Notes under the pieces: model-generated
What the model was told of the DNA's origin: nothing
Database searches by the model: none
What the model saw: only the letters and a program-made list of their open reading frames with translations
Shown: positions 27,691 through 36,517 of the stretch, one piece after another
How the letters are laid out: the number at the start of each line of letters is the position of its first letter
Position numbering within the stretch: position 1 is the stretch's first letter
Source: CAZLCK01 sp964558235
Lineage (GTDB): Bacteria; Actinomycetota; Coriobacteriia; Coriobacteriales; CADBOM01
Direction: 5' to 3'
DNA: 64,000 nt
Assembly: GCA_964558235.1 (NCBI GenBank)
Contig: CAZLCK010000002.1
Span: forward strand, 14,583 to 78,582
Position numbers and translations under genes: made by a program

Positions 27691-28527
27691 TTAAAATTTT
27701 CCCTGCTTAAAAGCAATAATCAATGACCTAGTTAAAGATAGATCATCATCTTCTTCATAGATATCTTTTCTATTAACCCACTCAGCATAGCAAAGCTCGT
27801 TTTTATCCATTTTTAATTGTGAACTTCCATCTAAGTTAGCTATAAATCCCATCAAAATATCGCTAGCAAAACCCCATGGTTGGCTCGAAAAGTACCTGAT
27901 GTCTTTAACGCAAACACCTGTCTCTTCTCTAACTTCTCGCATTACAGTTTGCTCTAAAGTCTCCCCAATCTCACAAAAACCAGCTATCAAAGCGCGTTCG
28001 GTGTACTCTCCCCTAGCATATTTGGTCATCAATATATTCTCTCCGTCAATAACAGCAACAATGATTGCAGGATTAATTCTTGGGTAAACTCTATTTGAAC
28101 ATTGCGGACAATATAATGCTCTTTCGTCTAAGGCAACTTCCATCTTATGAGTGCATCTTCCGCAATATCTATTTGTTTCATACCAAGTTCCAAGTTGATA
28201 TCCAACAGAAATAGCAAATTGCTCGTCTTTTAAAAACGGAGTTGAACTACGTAAAATCGGCTCATAACTTGTAGCTTTGATATCAACATCAAATTCTGGA
28301 TGCCAAAAATATGGTTCATCATCGATTGAAAAAAGATAGATAAAATTTTCGTCTAAATCTATGTTGGATTTTGATAAGTCAAAAAAAGTTGGAACGGTAA
28401 AATCTCTATCTCGATCTACGCTCATAAGGACATCTCTGCCCTTAAAAGTCAATATTTTAGACTCATCAGTAGGAGTACAAACCTTGTAAGAATTGATGAA
28501 TAATTTTGGATTTATATCTTGGAGCAA
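27691..28527 (-). CDS. nudC: NAD(H) pyrophosphatase, NudC-like Nudix hydrolase
   Basis: About 278 residues. A zinc ribbon (YCGRCTHKM...YCPQCSNRVYPR) comes before the Nudix domain. The Nudix box GFCEIGETLEQTVMREVREETGV has all the metal-binding residues. The NudC signature SQPWxFPxSLM appears as SQPWGFASDILM, so the usual Pro-Ser is changed. NudC enzymes hydrolyse NADH to NMNH and AMP and can remove NAD caps from RNA. I start the gene at TTG 28527, because AGAGGAG lies 5 bases upstream; the TTG at 28542 would be upstream of that site. The gene is divergent from DUF1846. Confidence 0.88.
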   Translation of the reverse strand: MLQDINPKLFINSYKVCTPTDESKILTFKGRDVLMSVDRDRDFTVPTFFDLSKSNIDLDENFIYLFSIDDEPYFWHPEFDVDIKATSYEPILRSSTPFLKDEQFAISVGYQLGTWYETNRYCGRCTHKMEVALDERALYCPQCSNRVYPRINPAIIVAVIDGENILMTKYARGEYTERALIAGFCEIGETLEQTVMREVREETGVCVKDIRYFSSQPWGFASDILMGFIANLDGSSQLKMDKNELCYAEWVNRKDIYEEDDDLSLTRSLIIAFKQGKF

Positions 28528-28659
28528 GATGACTCCTCTCAATTGATTAACGTCTTATTTAGTTTAGTGGGTTATACTCTAACCGGCGACTATAAATCTA
28601 AAAAATACGGGGTAGTTTCTAGCTTTTTTAAAGGTAGAAGACGGAAAGGGCGAGCATAG

Positions 28660-30150
28660 ATGCCTAATTCGATTGGTTTTGATAAAGATAAGTATATCTC
28701 AATGCAGGCTGAGAGGATTCGTCAAAGAATTTCGGATTTCGGAGGAAAGCTTTATCTAGAATTTGGCGGGAAGCTTTACGACGATCATCATGCGACGAGA
28801 GTTCTACCCGGTTTTGAGCCTGATATTAAGCTCAGCATGTTAAAAAGCATGATAAATGATGTCGAGATCATCATCGTAATTAGCGCTAGTGATATCGAGA
28901 AAAGTAAAGTTAGAGGCGATCTTGGGATTACATATGATGAAGATCTCCTGAGACTGATGGGTATATTTTTAAACCTAGGCTTTATGGTGGGATCAGTTGT
29001 AATAACGCACTATACTGGTCAAACCAATGCTCACGCTTTTCAAAAACGTCTCGAGTCTTTGGGGGTTAAGTGCTATATGCACTCTCCTATCGAAGGATAT
29101 CCATATAACATTGATTTGATTGTAAGTGATGAAGGTTATGGGAAAAATCCCTATATAGAGACCAGCCGTCCGTTAGTTGTAATTACCGCACCGGGTCCTG
29201 GCAGCGGAAAGATGGCAACCTGTCTTTCGCAGCTCTACCACGAATATCGTCGTGAAAACAAGGCTGGTTATGCAAAATTTGAGACCTTCCCTATTTGGAA
29301 TTTACCACTTGATCATCCAGTAAATATCGCTTATGAAGCTGCAACCGTTGATTTGGGAGATGTAAATGCAATCGATCCATTTCATCTAGAAGCTTATGGG
29401 GAATCTACTGTTAATTACAATCGCGACATAGAGATATTCCCAGTTCTTCGCAATATTATGGAAAAAGTTATGGGTGGAGAGTGTCCTTATAAATCACCGA
29501 CCGACATGGGTGTAAATATGGCTGGTATGGCCATTTGTAATGATGATGTAATACGAGAGGCAGCTAAACGAGAGATCGTTAGACGTTATTATTCAGTTGC
29601 TGTTGAAGCTAAACGAACTGGCATGGGTGAAGAAAGTATAGCCCGTATCGAAATCATGATGAATCGAGCAGGAGTAAATGCTAATTACTCCCCTGCTCAT
29701 AGTGCGGCTTTACTTAAAGAAGAGGTCAGTGGAGGCCCCGCAGGAGCAATGGAACTACCTGACGGACGAATAATAACTGGAAAGACTTCTGCGCTTTTAA
29801 CAGCACCTTCGTCATTGTTATTAAATGCATTAAAGGCACAAGCTGGGATTGATGACGATATCTATGTAATAAGTGACGCTGCTCTTGAGCCAATCTGTCA
29901 TTTAAGGACTGAACAGCTTGGCTATGTGAATCCACATTTGCAACCAATGGAGATGTTAATCGCACTCTCTACAAGTTCTTTGACTAGCCCCTTAGCTGCT
30001 CGAGTACTTGAGCATGCTCATGAACTTCGTGGGTGTGATGCTTACTTTTCTGTAATTATCTCTCAAGAAGATGAACAGCTTTATAAAACACTAGGCATAA
30101 ACGTTTGTTGTGAACCAAAGTATGAGGGCGGATCTCCAATAGTTCTTTAA
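28660..30150 (+). CDS. DUF1846 family protein (UPF0371)
   Basis: A 496-residue protein I recognise as DUF1846/UPF0371. It starts with a nucleotide-like region (YLEFGGKLYDDHHATRVLPGFEPDIKLSML) and contains ITAPGPGSGKMATCLSQLYHEY, a P-loop-like segment. Members occur mainly in Firmicutes and Actinomycetota and have no settled function. GGAAAGGGCGAGC precedes the ATG. The last 4 bases overlap the convergent pyridoxamine kinase gene (30147-30150). It is probably cytoplasmic, with no signal peptide or membrane helix. I cannot assign a reaction. Confidence 0.85.
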   Translation: MPNSIGFDKDKYISMQAERIRQRISDFGGKLYLEFGGKLYDDHHATRVLPGFEPDIKLSMLKSMINDVEIIIVISASDIEKSKVRGDLGITYDEDLLRLMGIFLNLGFMVGSVVITHYTGQTNAHAFQKRLESLGVKCYMHSPIEGYPYNIDLIVSDEGYGKNPYIETSRPLVVITAPGPGSGKMATCLSQLYHEYRRENKAGYAKFETFPIWNLPLDHPVNIAYEAATVDLGDVNAIDPFHLEAYGESTVNYNRDIEIFPVLRNIMEKVMGGECPYKSPTDMGVNMAGMAICNDDVIREAAKREIVRRYYSVAVEAKRTGMGEESIARIEIMMNRAGVNANYSPAHSAALLKEEVSGGPAGAMELPDGRIITGKTSALLTAPSSLLLNALKAQAGIDDDIYVISDAALEPICHLRTEQLGYVNPHLQPMEMLIALSTSSLTSPLAARVLEHAHELRGCDAYFSVIISQEDEQLYKTLGINVCCEPKYEGGSPIVL

Positions 30151-30992
30151 CAGTTTTTACTATATTTTGAGAAATTAACCAGATCAGGTAAAGCGAGTTC
30201 AAACTTTACTCCATACCAATGGTTTGTATCTGGTTGAGTAAGCTCTATGCATTTAACTGTATAATCGGCTGCAATTCTGGCCGACTCGATGGCATTATGT
30301 CCGTTCATCATCATTCCAACAAACGATGATGCATAAACGTCTCCTGTTCCATGGCATCCCTTTGAGATAAGCCTATGCTCATAATATGAATATGCACCAT
30401 TTTCAAAAACAACCACACCGGTCTTGTCTTCTCTAAACGATACTCCAGTTAAAATAACATTTTTTGCACCTAGGTCACATAGTGCATGGAGGAGTTCTAG
30501 AATGTAATTTTCATCGTAGTTCTCGAGATATTCTAGTCCAGTAAGATAAGCAGCTTCTGTGATATTTGGCAAGATATAGTCTCCAACGGCGCATAAGCGC
30601 TTCATAGCATCTACATACTCATCATCAAAGGCTGGATAGAGTCTTCCATTGTCTGCCATGGCTGGATCGATAAATTTTGGAGCTCCAGGATTACTAAGAG
30701 TATTAAAGATGTCGATCATATAGTCGATCTGCTCTTTACTCCCTAGATACCCGGTATAAAAAGCATCAAAGGTGATATTTTCCTTTTTCCAATGCGCTGC
30801 AATATCAGGGATATCCTTAGATAGATCTCTAACAGTAAAACCAGTAAATCCGCCGGTATGTGTTGACAAAACTGCAGAAGGGATAATGCAAGTTTCAATA
30901 CCACAGGCAGATATGATCGGAAGTGCTACAGTTAAGGAGCATTGTCCAACACACGAGATATCTTGAATAGTTAATATTCTCGAGTATTTCAT
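30147..30992 (-). CDS. Pyridoxal/pyridoxamine kinase (PdxY/PdxK-like)
   Basis: A 281-residue ribokinase-fold enzyme. The N-terminus ILTIQDISCVGQCSLTVALPIISACGIET is typical of pyridoxamine kinases; in the standard enzyme it binds the pyridoxal ring. Other motifs are LPNITEAAYLTG and KGCHGTGDVYASSFVG, the anion hole with the catalytic Asp. It phosphorylates pyridoxal, pyridoxamine or pyridoxine to restore PLP, which several enzymes in this window need (DegT, ArgD). It overlaps DUF1846 by 4 bases tail to tail. The upstream gap to the RiPP-like locus is divergent. Confidence 0.9.
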   Translation of the reverse strand: MKYSRILTIQDISCVGQCSLTVALPIISACGIETCIIPSAVLSTHTGGFTGFTVRDLSKDIPDIAAHWKKENITFDAFYTGYLGSKEQIDYMIDIFNTLSNPGAPKFIDPAMADNGRLYPAFDDEYVDAMKRLCAVGDYILPNITEAAYLTGLEYLENYDENYILELLHALCDLGAKNVILTGVSFREDKTGVVVFENGAYSYYEHRLISKGCHGTGDVYASSFVGMMMNGHNAIESARIAADYTVKCIELTQPDTNHWYGVKFELALPDLVNFSKYSKNC

Positions 30993-31152
30993 AGTAATAA
31001 AGACACCTCTTTCAAGAAATAAATGGAAAATATCCGAAAAACATTCTCTTACAACAAAAGTGTTATCCGACCTTCTTTTATGTATTTAATTATTAATAGT
31101 CCGTATATGGAGCAGTTTTAGCTTGTTATACTTATAGAAAAAAGGAGAGAAA

Positions 31153-31221
31153 ATGGCTAAAAAGATCGTCTATAAAAAACCTAGAATTATCAAAGTCTCT
31201 ATGACAACTATGATCTCTTAA
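31153..31221 (+). CDS. Candidate RiPP precursor peptide (22 residues)
   Basis: This 22-codon ORF begins MAKKIVYKKPRIIK and ends SMTTMIS. AAAGGAG lies 5 bases before the ATG, the best ribosome site of the locus. It is followed 62 bases later by a radical SAM gene and a PqqD-like gene, the classic layout for a ribosomally made, radical-SAM-modified peptide. The N-terminal part is strongly basic, like a leader that binds a PqqD domain; the C-terminal part is Ser/Thr/Met-rich and would be the core. It has no Cys. It is shorter than PqqA or MftA type precursors. A TATACT at 31127-31132 could be its -10 box. I do not recognise the family, and no exporter or peptidase lies alongside. Confidence 0.6.
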   Translation: MAKKIVYKKPRIIKVSMTTMIS

Positions 31222-31222
31222 T

Positions 31223-31250
31223 ATGATTTAAAAAGTTGCAAGAAAATCAT
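31223..31250 (+). terminator. Weak hairpin between the precursor and radical SAM genes
   Basis: ATGATTT (31223-31229) pairs with AAATCAT (31244-31250). It lies 1 base after the precursor stop and before a 33-base spacer. A leaky stop here would give more precursor than enzyme, as in many RiPP clusters. No T-run follows, so the effect is uncertain. Confidence 0.3.
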
Positions 31251-31283
31251 TTGGACAACGATTCAGATTCATAATCCTTAAAG

Positions 31284-32222
31284 ATGACTAATCTCATTAG
31301 TGCAGGAAAGATCAAGGGGCTAAGCAGGGCGTGTCCAGGGCCATTGCTTCACATTAACTACAATATCAGTTTTAAATGTTCTTTTAATTGTCTTCATTGC
31401 TATAGCAGACTTGAAGAAGAACATAGTTTTGTCAAAGATGAACTCAACTTAAATCAAAAGCTTAAAGTTTGTAAAAATATTATTTCTTCGGGTGTTTTTA
31501 GCGTCAATCTAGGCGGAGGAGAACCTCTAGAGTGTGAAGATATCTATCCTGTAATTGAATATCTTTCTAAAAGCGGGGTACAGGTCTCTATATGTTCTAA
31601 TGGGTGGGGGCTAACAGCAGAGGTTGCTGAAAAGCTAAAACATGCTGGCTTAAAAAAAGTGCATCTATCTCTAGATGATTCGATTGAAACAAAGCACGAT
31701 ACGCTTCGTAATCGACAAGATAGTTTTAAACATCTTTTACAAGCAGCAAATAATTGCAGAAAAACTGGAATAAAAATAGGGATATCTACAACTTTATATC
31801 GTGATAACTTTAACCGATTGGACGAAATTGCTGAGATTGCACACAGGCTCAATGCCACTTCGTTTGAGATTAAAGGCCTAAAACCTAAGGGAAATGCAAA
31901 ATTATTTTGGGACAAAACATTAACAGACGCTCAAGAATCTTCTCTTTATAACGAGATCAAGATACTCAAAGCAAAATATACTAATAAGGGCTTGGATGTT
32001 CGCCTTGTCTATTCTCATAATTCTTTTGAAGAGATTGATGACGGATGTCCTTGCGGAAGAACAGTTTTGGCGATATTGCCAAATGGAATCGTTGCACCAT
32101 GTGTGTACAGCCCACGTATTGCAGGTAATGCTTTAACAGAGTCATTAAGTGATATATGGGTTAATTCCAAAGAATTAAATGAATTTAGATCTCTTAATAT
32201 TTGTGCAGGATTGGAAAGATAG
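31284..32222 (+). CDS. Radical SAM peptide-modifying enzyme with short SPASM-like C-terminus
   Basis: A 312-residue radical SAM protein. The [4Fe-4S]-SAM motif is C32-SFN-C36-LH-C39. GGGEPL (in VNLGGGEPLE) binds SAM. The C-terminal part has GCPCG (Cys255, Cys257), then ILPNGIVAPC with Cys273, and a last Cys307 six residues from the end. This resembles a reduced SPASM/Twitch domain with ligands for perhaps one auxiliary cluster. Such enzymes form C-C, C-S or C-O links in RiPPs. No ribosome site precedes the ATG, and an in-frame TAA lies three codons upstream, so the start is fixed but probably weakly translated. The PqqD-like gene starts on the next base after its stop. Confidence 0.85.
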   Translation: MTNLISAGKIKGLSRACPGPLLHINYNISFKCSFNCLHCYSRLEEEHSFVKDELNLNQKLKVCKNIISSGVFSVNLGGGEPLECEDIYPVIEYLSKSGVQVSICSNGWGLTAEVAEKLKHAGLKKVHLSLDDSIETKHDTLRNRQDSFKHLLQAANNCRKTGIKIGISTTLYRDNFNRLDEIAEIAHRLNATSFEIKGLKPKGNAKLFWDKTLTDAQESSLYNEIKILKAKYTNKGLDVRLVYSHNSFEEIDDGCPCGRTVLAILPNGIVAPCVYSPRIAGNALTESLSDIWVNSKELNEFRSLNICAGLER

Positions 32223-32573
32223 ATGACTAAGTATGTTTTAAGTGATAAGGCAATTGTTCAACGTCCTTATTTGAATATTTCTGGATGTACAAATATCAAG
32301 CAAGTAGCACTTCGAGCTCTTGAAGATGAGAGCATTGATCCAGATGCAACAGCTGTGGCCGTTGGTCTTGGTGAAGAAAATGAAATCTATTGTTTAAACC
32401 TTAGTGCTGCTATTGTTTTTGAAGCTCTGTTGGTTGAAAAAGATCTTTGCTGGATTATCGAAACTCTATCATCTGTATTTGATGCAAACGAGCAAGATTT
32501 AGCAAGCGATGTAAAAGAGACTATAGCGCAACTTTTGAACTTTGAGATTCTTATTGAATTGGAAAGCGAATAG
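32223..32573 (+). CDS. PqqD-like peptide chaperone (RiPP recognition element)
   Basis: A 116-residue protein with the PqqD fold pattern: N-terminal strands (KYVLSDKAIVQRPY...EIYCLNLSAAIVFEAL), then a three-helix bundle (LCWIIETLSSVFDANEQDLASDVKETIAQLLNFEILIE). The spacing of the acidic loop and the last helix is as in stand-alone PqqD proteins, which bind the leader of a precursor peptide and deliver it to the radical SAM enzyme. Its ATG directly follows the radical SAM stop, with GGAAAG upstream, so the two are coupled. About 25 extra N-terminal residues (ISGCTNIKQVALRALEDES) fall between the first strand and the fold, which is unusual. Confidence 0.78.
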   Translation: MTKYVLSDKAIVQRPYLNISGCTNIKQVALRALEDESIDPDATAVAVGLGEENEIYCLNLSAAIVFEALLVEKDLCWIIETLSSVFDANEQDLASDVKETIAQLLNFEILIELESE

Positions 32574-32575
32574 CC

Positions 32576-32688
32576 ATGGTGTTGCCTGGTCTGCCAGAAC
32601 GTAGAACTAGTATTTTGGTTCAGAAGCTTATTATTCACATAATGATGCCTTGATGCTTGGAGATCATAGGCAAAATTTGCCTGATTAA
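32576..32688 (+). pseudogene. Possible broken small gene after the PqqD-like gene
   Basis: Starting at ATG 32576, two bases after the PqqD-like stop and with GGAAAGCG upstream, one frame reads VLPGLPERRTS and then loses protein character. A second frame, reached by a -1 shift near 32611, reads YFGSEAYYSHNDALMLGDH and runs to TAA at 32686-32688. Together they look like one short protein split by a frameshift at a TATTTTGG run. It could be a decayed fourth gene of the peptide locus, a sequencing error, or chance. Confidence 0.3.
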
Positions 32689-32714
32689 ATTGATGAGCTA
32701 GATTTTACTTGATG

Positions 32715-33755
32715 TCACCAAAGCCCAATTACATGCTGCATAGCAAGACTTACACAAGCAATCGCTATCCAACAGGTTAATCCTAAAAGAAGTGGCTTTG
32801 CTCCGCTTTTTATAAGCTTTACTACGTCAGTTCCAAGTCCAATGGCTGCCATCGCCATAATGATTAAAAATTTTGCAATGTTAGAAAAAGGATCAAAAAA
32901 AGAGTCATTAACTCCGATACTTGTTGCAATAGTTGTAATGATCGATGCAAAAACAAAGAAAAGGATGAACATTGGAAAGGATTTCTTGAGGCTAAATCCT
33001 CCAACCGTAGAGCCGCCTTCGGCTTGAGCAAGTTTTCGTTCATGTGATGAGACCCACAATGCCAAAACTAAAGTGATCGGAATAATAGCCAATGTTCTTG
33101 TTAACTTGACAATAGTGGCATAATCTAGCGCATTAGAACCTGAATGCATTCCATCCCAAGCAGCAGCTGCAGCAGTAACAGAAGATGTATCATTAACGGC
33201 AGTTCCTGCAAAAAGTCCAAAGCCTTCATTAGTAAGTCCTAGTACACTACCTAAACTTGGAAAAATCAAAGCTGCAATAACATTAAATAAAAAGATAACT
33301 GAGATCGACTGAGCAACCTCTTCGTCTCTTGCCTTTATAACAGGAGCTGTTGCTGCAATTGCAGATCCACCACAAATTGAAGAACCAACACCTATTAGTG
33401 TTGCGATTTCGCCTGGAATCTTAAGAGCTTTGCTTACCGCAAATGCAACTATCAGACTTGTGGAGATAGTTAAAAGGATTATTGGTAAAGATGTTATTCC
33501 AACTTGAGCAATCTGATTAAGATTAAGTCCAAATCCAAGTAGAATAACAGCTAATTGAAGAATCTTCTTAGATGTAAAGCCTATCCCCTCGCCTGCTTTA
33601 GCATGATCTTTCCAAAAAATCGAGATAATCATTCCGGTAAGTATTGCAAAGACCGGACCGCCTACTACAGGAATCAAAGTGCCAATGTAATAACACGGGA
33701 TCGCTATAATAAGACACACTAAAAAGCCAGGAAGAATCCTCAAAATCTTTGACAT
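32715..33755 (-). CDS. YeiH-family membrane protein (putative sulfate exporter, PF03601)
   Basis: A 346-residue membrane protein with about ten helices. It starts [25 protein letters not shown] and has the family segment [32 protein letters not shown] and [17 protein letters not shown]. These are hallmarks of the YeiH/YeeE-unrelated UPF0324 family, called putative sulfate exporters by homology to TauZ; the true substrate is not proven for most members. It is on the minus strand and so not part of the RiPP-like operon. No regulator of LysR type, which often sits beside yeiH, is seen. Confidence 0.85.
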   Translation of the reverse strand: MSKILRILPGFLVCLIIAIPCYYIGTLIPVVGGPVFAILTGMIISIFWKDHAKAGEGIGFTSKKILQLAVILLGFGLNLNQIAQVGITSLPIILLTISTSLIVAFAVSKALKIPGEIATLIGVGSSICGGSAIAATAPVIKARDEEVAQSISVIFLFNVIAALIFPSLGSVLGLTNEGFGLFAGTAVNDTSSVTAAAAAWDGMHSGSNALDYATIVKLTRTLAIIPITLVLALWVSSHERKLAQAEGGSTVGGFSLKKSFPMFILFFVFASIITTIATSIGVNDSFFDPFSNIAKFLIIMAMAAIGLGTDVVKLIKSGAKPLLLGLTCWIAIACVSLAMQHVIGLW

Positions 33756-33956
33756 CTTAAGTGACTCCTCATACTAATAAAATATACTGTTTTAGTTTTT
33801 AAACGATTTTAATTCTTTCTAAAAATTACCATAATATAAATGTTTTAACTTGCACTCTAACGGCAGCGTTTTGGTTAATTTTCTCGTATGTTAATCGTTT
33901 GATTTGCTTATTTAAAAAGTATCCAAGCTGTTGTTGACACATAATTGGAGAGTGTT

Positions 33957-35018
33957 TTGAATAAAAATATGTACAGATATTCAGAACGTTTGGCAGATAA
34001 GCTTATAGAGCACTCCACGCTTAGTGAAAATGAATTTTCTTATCTTATTTGTTATAGAACTCCTGAGATTGCATCAAAACTCGCCACCAGAGCTCTTGAA
34101 GTCAAAAAGTCAATATATGGCAACGAGATTTTTATTCGCGGACTTATTGAATTTAGTAATTTTTGTAAAAATGATTGCCTTTATTGTGGAATTCGATCAT
34201 CAAATAGAAGCTGTGAACGTTATAGGTTAGATATATCAACTATTCTTCAATGCTGTAAAAAAGGATATAAGCTTGGATTTCGTACTTTTGTATTGCAAGG
34301 CGGAGAAGATAATTGTATAGATGATAGTTTTCTTGTCGAAGTAATACAGGATATAAAAGACGAGTTCAAAGACTGCGCAGTTACTCTTTCTATAGGCGAA
34401 AGATCGCAAAAGAGCTATAGAGCATTAAGAAAAGCTGGAGCTGATAGATATCTACTTCGTCATGAAACAGCAAGTTTTTCGCATTATAAGCTTCTCCATC
34501 CACGCAATATGTCTCAGATCAATCGAATCAATTGTCTATGTGAACTAAAGAACTTAGGATATCAAATTGGAGCAGGGTTTATGGTAGGCTCGCCTTATCA
34601 AACTCCTCAAACTTTAGCTAAAGATCTTGTTTTTATTCAAAGACTTAATCCAGATATGTGTGGAATTGGGCCATTTATCCCTCATCATGCAACTCCGCTA
34701 TATAATTTCAATAAAGGAACTGTTGAGCTTACATGTTTTTTACTCTCAATTTTAAGAATTATTTGTCCTCATATTTTGCTTCCAGCAACTACTGCGCTTG
34801 GAACAATAGATGAATTTGGGCGCGAAAAGGGCATTTTGTCAGGCGCAAATGTTGTTATGCCTAATTTAAGCCCACAAGATGTATTGGGAAAATATGAAAT
34901 ATATGAGAACAAGTTAGTTACTGGAACTGAAAATGCTCAAGCAATAGAAGCTCTACATAATAGATTTGCAAAGATAGGCTGTAAAATAAGTATCTCTCGT
35001 GGTGATGTTAGGAAATAA
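33957..35018 (+). CDS. hydE: [FeFe]-hydrogenase maturation radical SAM enzyme HydE
   Basis: About 353 residues. The radical SAM motif is C70-KND-C74-LY-C77 (FCKNDCLYCG). Biotin-synthase-like features are IRSSNRSCERYRL, VLQGGEDN and GAGFMVGSPYQTPQ, and IGPFIPHHATPLYNF is typical of HydE. It helps build the dithiomethylamine and diiron core of the H-cluster. I place the start at TTG 33957 with GGAG 6 bases upstream; a TTG at 33945 in the same frame would include that site, and an ATG at 33969 is also possible. hydG follows after 43 bases. No hydF or hydrogenase structural gene is in the window. Confidence 0.9.
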   Translation: MNKNMYRYSERLADKLIEHSTLSENEFSYLICYRTPEIASKLATRALEVKKSIYGNEIFIRGLIEFSNFCKNDCLYCGIRSSNRSCERYRLDISTILQCCKKGYKLGFRTFVLQGGEDNCIDDSFLVEVIQDIKDEFKDCAVTLSIGERSQKSYRALRKAGADRYLLRHETASFSHYKLLHPRNMSQINRINCLCELKNLGYQIGAGFMVGSPYQTPQTLAKDLVFIQRLNPDMCGIGPFIPHHATPLYNFNKGTVELTCFLLSILRIICPHILLPATTALGTIDEFGREKGILSGANVVMPNLSPQDVLGKYEIYENKLVTGTENAQAIEALHNRFAKIGCKISISRGDVRK

Positions 35019-35061
35019 AATACATCACAGTAAAATACATTTGGAAAGAGGCACAAACTAG

Positions 35062-36507
35062 ATGTCATATAATCTTTTGTCTGAAAATGCGGATGAGTTT
35101 ATCTGTCACAATGAGATTCTAGAGACTCTAAAATATGCAGATGAACATGCTAATGATGTTGAACTTATCAAGAAGATTTTACGTAAAGCTACGCCAAAAG
35201 AAACTTCCAATGCGTATATATGTGAAGGACTAGATCATAGAGAAGCCTCTATTTTATTAGCTTGTCAAATTCCTGAAATAGTAGAAGAGATCAAAAAAAT
35301 TGCAGAGAAGATCAAGCTTGCTTTTTATGGAAATAGAATTGTAATCTTTGCTCCTTTATATCTTTCCAATTATTGCATCAATGGGTGTCTATATTGTCCA
35401 TATCACAAGCAAAATTCTACAATTCCAAGAAAAAAATTAACCCAAGATGAGATTAGAAAAGAAGTTATTGCTCTACAGGATATGGGCCATAAGCGTCTAG
35501 CTATAGAGGCCGGCGAAGATCCTTTAAACAACCCTTTTGATTACATTTTAGAAAGTATAAATACAATCTATTCGATTAAGCATAATAATGGCGCTATTAG
35601 ACGTGTTAATGTAAATATTGCTGCTACGACAGTCGAAGAATATAAGATGCTACATGATGCTGGAATTGGCACATATATTCTTTTCCAAGAAACTTACCAT
35701 AAACAAAATTATTTAGAACTCCATCCATCTGGTCCTAAGCATAGCTATAACTACCATACAGAGGCAATGGATCGTGCAATGCAAGGCGGAATCGATGACG
35801 TAGGTTTAGGTGTATTATTTGGCCTAGATAGATATAGATATGAATTCGCCGGACTTTTGATGCATGCCGAGCATCTGGAAGCTAAATTTGGAGTTGGCCC
35901 TCATACCATCAGTGTCCCAAGAGTTAAGCATGCTGATGATATCGATCCAAATGCCTTTGATAATTCCATCGATGACGATACATTTATTAAGATTATCGCC
36001 TGCATTCGTTTAGCCGTTCCTTATACCGGAATGATTATTTCTACCAGGGAGAGCGAGTCCGTACGACAGAGAGCTCTTAGCGCGGGAATCTCGCAAATTA
36101 GCGGGGGTTCTAGAACCTCTGTTGGTGGATATACTGAACAAATACGTCCACGTGATACCGAGCAGTTTGATGTCTCGGATCAACGCACTTTAGATGAAGT
36201 TATTTCATGGTTGATAGACAATGGACATATACCTTCCTTTTGCACAGCATGCTATAGGGCAGGACGTACGGGCGACAGGTTTATGGAATTTTGTAAAGCA
36301 GGTCAAATTTTGAACTACTGTCACCCTAACGCACTCATGACTTTGGCCGAGTATTTAGTTGATTATGCTTCTGAAGATACCTACAAAAAAGGTTTTAAAA
36401 TGATTGAACATGAGTTAAATAAAATTCCATCTAAAAAAACTTTACAAATAGCATCTCAAAACATTAAAAGTATTGCAGATGGCTCTGGAAGAGATTTTTC
36501 ATTTTAA
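35062..36507 (+). CDS. hydG: [FeFe]-hydrogenase maturation radical SAM enzyme HydG
   Basis: A 481-residue radical SAM tyrosine lyase. The SAM cluster motif is C105-ING-C109-LY-C112. The C-terminal cluster motif C-x2-C-x22-C is present at Cys394, Cys397 and Cys420 (CTACYRAGRTGDRF...), which HydG needs to build the Fe(CO)2(CN)-cysteine synthon and which separates it from ThiH. Other segments are AIEAGEDPLNNPF and SVPRVKHADDID. It splits tyrosine to give CO and cyanide for the H-cluster. AAAGAGG lies about 11 bases before the ATG. It forms an operon with hydE and implies an [FeFe] hydrogenase elsewhere in the genome. Confidence 0.95.
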   Translation: MSYNLLSENADEFICHNEILETLKYADEHANDVELIKKILRKATPKETSNAYICEGLDHREASILLACQIPEIVEEIKKIAEKIKLAFYGNRIVIFAPLYLSNYCINGCLYCPYHKQNSTIPRKKLTQDEIRKEVIALQDMGHKRLAIEAGEDPLNNPFDYILESINTIYSIKHNNGAIRRVNVNIAATTVEEYKMLHDAGIGTYILFQETYHKQNYLELHPSGPKHSYNYHTEAMDRAMQGGIDDVGLGVLFGLDRYRYEFAGLLMHAEHLEAKFGVGPHTISVPRVKHADDIDPNAFDNSIDDDTFIKIIACIRLAVPYTGMIISTRESESVRQRALSAGISQISGGSRTSVGGYTEQIRPRDTEQFDVSDQRTLDEVISWLIDNGHIPSFCTACYRAGRTGDRFMEFCKAGQILNYCHPNALMTLAEYLVDYASEDTYKKGFKMIEHELNKIPSKKTLQIASQNIKSIADGSGRDFSF

Positions 36508-36517
36508 AAATCTTACC

